Shown here piece by piece: positions 61,485 through 64,000 of a stretch of DNA of 64,000 nt. The notes beneath the pieces are model-generated. The model was given only the letters and a program-made list of their open reading frames with translations, made no database searches and was not told the origin of the DNA. The position numbers and the translations under genes were made by a program. This stretch comes from DATENM01 sp045807725 (GTDB taxonomy: Bacteria; Acidobacteriota; Blastocatellia; UBA7656), in contig JBJMGV010000013.1 of the NCBI GenBank assembly GCA_045807725.1, forward strand, positions 1-64,000, written 5' to 3'. How positions within the stretch are numbered: the stretch's first letter is position 1; every line of letters begins with the position of its first letter.

Positions 61485-61566
61485 TCCAGTAAAGTTAGAT
61501 AGCGGCGGTCGTAGGCGACATCCAACCTGAAACTCTCAGCGTTTATACCCTTTAGGCCACTAATTG

Positions 61567-62448
61567 TCAACTCGATTGCGGCTCTTTATCAAGTATCGCA
61601 AAGATGAATTCAACCACTTGCCGGGCCTCGCCGCGCACGCCTTTAAAGATCGCGGACTGCGCCAGCGCCGGGCGCAGCGTCGAGAGCGCAGCCTGCGGTT
61701 CGCGCCGCGCCGACACCGTATTTTGCAACATCGCCAGCGCCCCTTCGCCAGCCGATAGACGGCGCGGACGCCAACGCCCGCCCGGCTTGTAATGACTGAC
61801 GATGACCATAGCGACCGGCAAAGGCTTGGCTCCGCGCCTGCCGCCCAGCGCTTCGACATGGTAACGTGTCGCCCGTTCGAGCCTGCCACGCTCACGGATG
61901 CCGAGCAGCCGCGCGTAAGGACGCACGCGACCGAGGGGATCAAGCACGGCGTACTCGTCGGAATAGTAAACGCATCCGGCCTTGACGAGCGCGGCGGTGA
62001 GCGTCGTCTTACCGCTGAAGCTGCGGCCCGGGATGACGATGGCCTGGCCGCGCCAGCCAACAACGCCGGCATGCACGAAGACGCGGCGCGGCGACATCTC
62101 GGCGACATACAACTGCACGTTGCTTTCAAAAGAGTCCGCCGCCTGCTCGAATCGCGGCACGCGCGCAATGCATTCGCCATCGGCGTAGACGACGTGAGAA
62201 GGTCGCCGACCGCGCCCCTCGCCGCCGGCAATGATCGAATACATGCGCTCGACTTTCGGCGACCCGGCCAGTCGCCACGATGGCGGCAGCGCCTTCAGGT
62301 ACTGCTCGATGATGCCGCGACGGTTGGCGCGAATGCCGAAGCGGACGCCATAAGCCAGGATCGTCACGCCTTCCGCCCAGCTCACGCGGTCCAGTTCCGA
62401 TATGCTGCTCGAATCGACGATCAATCGCGGAAAGCAAGCCCGCAACAC
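61567..62448 (-). CDS. HprK-like (HPr kinase-related) P-loop protein
   Basis: 293 residues. The N-terminal ~120 residues are variable. The kinase core follows: VFVHAGVVGWRGQAIVIPGRSFSGKTTL with P-loop GRSFSGKT (141-148), and YYSDEYAVLDPLGRVRPYARLLGI, as in HprK/PEPCK-like proteins. It lacks the C-terminal HPr-binding part, as usual in the version found in RiPP clusters, where it phosphorylates or otherwise helps process the precursor. The gene precedes the PqqD-Tat-knottin gene by 82 bases. A 25-base tandem repeat lies upstream (62476-62525). Confidence 0.85.
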   Translation of the reverse strand: MLRACFPRLIVDSSSISELDRVSWAEGVTILAYGVRFGIRANRRGIIEQYLKALPPSWRLAGSPKVERMYSIIAGGEGRGRRPSHVVYADGECIARVPRFEQAADSFESNVQLYVAEMSPRRVFVHAGVVGWRGQAIVIPGRSFSGKTTLTAALVKAGCVYYSDEYAVLDPLGRVRPYARLLGIRERGRLERATRYHVEALGGRRGAKPLPVAMVIVSHYKPGGRWRPRRLSAGEGALAMLQNTVSARREPQAALSTLRPALAQSAIFKGVRGEARQVVEFIFAILDKEPQSS

Positions 62449-62475
62449 TCAAGCCCTCCCGGCTTGCGCTGCCGG

Positions 62476-62525
62476 CAAGCACAGTCACTTGTGATGGTCA
62501 CAAGCACAGTCACTCGTGATGGTCA
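62476..62525. repeat. Tandem 25-bp direct repeat upstream of the HprK-like gene
   Basis: Two adjacent copies (62476-62500 and 62501-62525) differ at one base. Each holds a small inverted element, TCACTTGTGA (or TCACTCGTGA). It lies in the 147-base gap between the protease stop and the HprK-like start, 28 bases before the latter. It could be an operator. Confidence 0.75.
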
Positions 62526-62595
62526 GTCGCCCTCGGCCATCGATTCGCCAACACACGCGCCAATCGATGTCGATATCATTAGGTAATCTGGATTA

Positions 62596-63999
62596 CTAGC
62601 GCAATTTCGTCGTCGGGTCGCCGAGCAATATCCACGTGCGGCGCACATCTTTGCCGCGCACGGCGGCTTTTGCTTTGAGCGCCGCCTCGCCGACCGTCTG
62701 TCCGCTTTGATCGAGCAGTTGATGGAACATCTCTTTGACGGCCAGCGCCTGATCGCCCGGCTCGGTCATACCGGACGAGGCCCACACCGCGATGGCTCCG
62801 CCTTTCGCCTTCAACAGCGACTCGGCCAGGCTCTCCTGCGCGGGGTCGTTGAAGTAGCCGTTCAGGCAGGTCATCATCGTGAAGAACGACAGGTTGCCGC
62901 CGTTGGCAAGCTGCGCGGCATCCGTAGGCGTCAACAATCCGCCGCGCCATTCACTCACGTTGCCGTGACCGTAGTAGTTGACGACGCGCGGGCCACGATT
63001 CAGCGCGTCGAGCAAACGGCCCCTGGCAGCGTCGGCGCTGAGATCGCCGCGATTGACCTGCTCGACGTTCTGGCCGGTCGGAATTACACCGCGCAATTCG
63101 CTGCTGGCCGCTTCAAAGCTCGCGCCGCTATTCTCGTCCTGCGCATCGGCGACGAGCAGGACGCCTTCAGGCCGCGCCGCGCTGTCATAGGCGATGATCT
63201 TCGCCACCACCGCTGCGGCTTCACTCGCCGTCCGCACCGGCAGCCTGCCCACCGCTAGCTCGGCTATTCCGTCACCATCAAAGTCGGCGTACCAGTCATC
63301 GCTGGCCGCTTCCATCCACTCCGTCTCCACCTGCTGGCTCGGCACCACATCCGCGTCGCCATAGCCGAGATAGTTCTTCCCGTCATAGCTGGCATCGCCG
63401 CCGATCAGCACAAAGCGCGGCGCGTGTTGCCAGCTCGTCGCCGCATATTGCAAGAAGGCTTTGATGGCTTGCGGCGTCTTGTTGCCGTAGCCGAATTCGT
63501 CATAGACATCTTCGACATCGACGAGAGCGACCGCGAGGCCCTGCTGCTTGCGCAGTTCGGCCAGCGGCGCAAACGAGCGGAGCAGGTCGCCGCGAGTGAG
63601 GATCAACAGGTCGGCGGCGTTCGCTGTTTGTCTCAAGCTCGATGGCGTATCGAGCCTGACATTGGCAGGCTGCCGCGCGCCGTCGTCGGCTATGGCCAAC
63701 AACGTGCGCAGTCCTGCGTTCGGCACGCTCAACAAGACACTGTAGCCTTTCTTACTTGATTTGATCGTGCCGGCGATCTCCTGCGCCGCGTTCGGATTGG
63801 TCACGTCAAAGACGCGAATGTTCGGGCTGCTGAAGCCGTCAATGCCAACCGCCTGTTTGTGCGTAGCGGTGAAACGCAGTTGATTACCATCAGCGGTGAG
63901 CGTGTGCCAGTAACTGACGCGCAGGTAATCGACGAGACTAATATCGGAAGCGCCGCCGAGCGGAACCAGCCGAACGGTGTTGTTCCCTTCTTTCAACAA
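62596..63999 (-). CDS. C25 (gingipain-like) cysteine protease, partial
   Basis: 467 residues, open to the right edge of the window; the true N-terminus is outside. The C25 caspase-like fold is clear: AADLLILTRGDLLRSFAPLAELRKQ, ALVDVEDVYDEFGYGNKTPQAIKAF, LIGGDASYDGKNYLG, the catalytic His in VVNYYGHGN (near 62960) and Cys in MMTCLNGYF (62866-62868). VWASSGMTEPG and the end WILLGDPTTKLR match too. Such proteases are secreted and may cleave surface proteins or exported peptides. Its place in front of the PqqD-Tat-knottin operon makes a maturation role possible; inference. Confidence 0.88.
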   Translation of the reverse strand: MLKEGNNTVRLVPLGGASDISLVDYLRVSYWHTLTADGNQLRFTATHKQAVGIDGFSSPNIRVFDVTNPNAAQEIAGTIKSSKKGYSVLLSVPNAGLRTLLAIADDGARQPANVRLDTPSSLRQTANAADLLILTRGDLLRSFAPLAELRKQQGLAVALVDVEDVYDEFGYGNKTPQAIKAFLQYAATSWQHAPRFVLIGGDASYDGKNYLGYGDADVVPSQQVETEWMEAASDDWYADFDGDGIAELAVGRLPVRTASEAAAVVAKIIAYDSAARPEGVLLVADAQDENSGASFEAASSELRGVIPTGQNVEQVNRGDLSADAARGRLLDALNRGPRVVNYYGHGNVSEWRGGLLTPTDAAQLANGGNLSFFTMMTCLNGYFNDPAQESLAESLLKAKGGAIAVWASSGMTEPGDQALAVKEMFHQLLDQSGQTVGEAALKAKAAVRGKDVRRTWILLGDPTTKLR

Positions 64000-64000
64000 C

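Noticed and set aside
59766..62448. Lasso-peptide biosynthesis cluster
   Set aside because: The kinase, PqqD and nucleotidyltransferase genes fit, but there is no asparagine-synthetase-like cyclase, no B2 protease and no lasso-type precursor in the window.

Overview
The window reads as ordinary chromosome of a Gram-negative, moderately GC-rich heterotroph. KdsC (Kdo biosynthesis) points to an outer membrane with lipopolysaccharide, and a DAP-type MurE points to meso-diaminopimelate peptidoglycan. The mix of a soluble Hanks-type kinase, a PASTA-bearing division transpeptidase, numerous zinc-ribbon proteins and period-7 intergenic repeats is most like Acidobacteriota (Blastocatellia-type). That placement is an impression from gene content, not a computed result. 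No rRNA, tRNA, CRISPR array or transposase was recognised.

Layout. 1-3.9 kb: end of a cytochrome-like gene, then a phospholipid operon (CDP-alcohol phosphatidyltransferase, CdsA, PlsC, a truncated membrane protein). 3.9-12.1 kb: secreted M20 amidohydrolase, a secreted unknown, an SDR epimerase / PAP2 / AddA-like helicase operon, and an aminotransferase. 12.3-16.2 kb: acs, gph, kdsC and a Uma2 nuclease-fold gene. 16.5-19.4 kb: one reading frame joining a Ser/Thr protein kinase to a UvrD-type helicase. 19.4-22.4 kb: a tandem pair of secreted Cys-rich paralogues. 23-29.9 kb: ilvE, a nucleotidyltransferase, an O-methyltransferase, cysS, an aldehyde dehydrogenase, a secreted unknown and a phage-type lysozyme. 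30.1-33.7 kb: an operon in which three of four proteins carry zinc-ribbon-like cysteine clusters (SPFH, DUF4097-like, helical unknown, PilZ). 33.8-41.7 kb: a carboxyltransferase, HU, an S23/four-helix-bundle gene, an M50 protease, a NicO transporter, a LOG protein, a nucleotidyltransferase-like protein, a TPM protein and a ZIP transporter.

42.0-59.7 kb is a complete division/cell-wall (dcw) cluster: mraZ-rsmH-ftsL-ftsI-murE-murF-mraY-murD-ftsW-murG-murC-ftsQ-ftsA-ftsZ (no murB or ddl), with a good promoter and a three-box MraZ operator in front and an intrinsic terminator behind. 59.8-64 kb (minus strand) is an accessory cluster: a C25 gingipain-like protease (runs off the window), an HprK-like kinase, a PqqD-like protein fused to a Tat signal and a six-cysteine knottin-like tail, and a PF14907-type nucleotidyltransferase.

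The most distinctive structure is a set of intergenic inverted repeats. Each has a left arm of short tandem units (usually 7 bp) and a right arm carrying the reverse complement, forming a long potential hairpin. At least four 7-bp families and several of other period share this layout. They occupy six junctions of the dcw cluster, often provide or abut the stop codon of the upstream gene, and in one case the two arms enclose an AT-richer S23-type four-helix-bundle gene. That architecture resembles intervening sequences of 23S rRNA genes. Together with the kinase-helicase fusion and the PqqD-Tat-knottin protein, this is the main candidate for an undescribed system.
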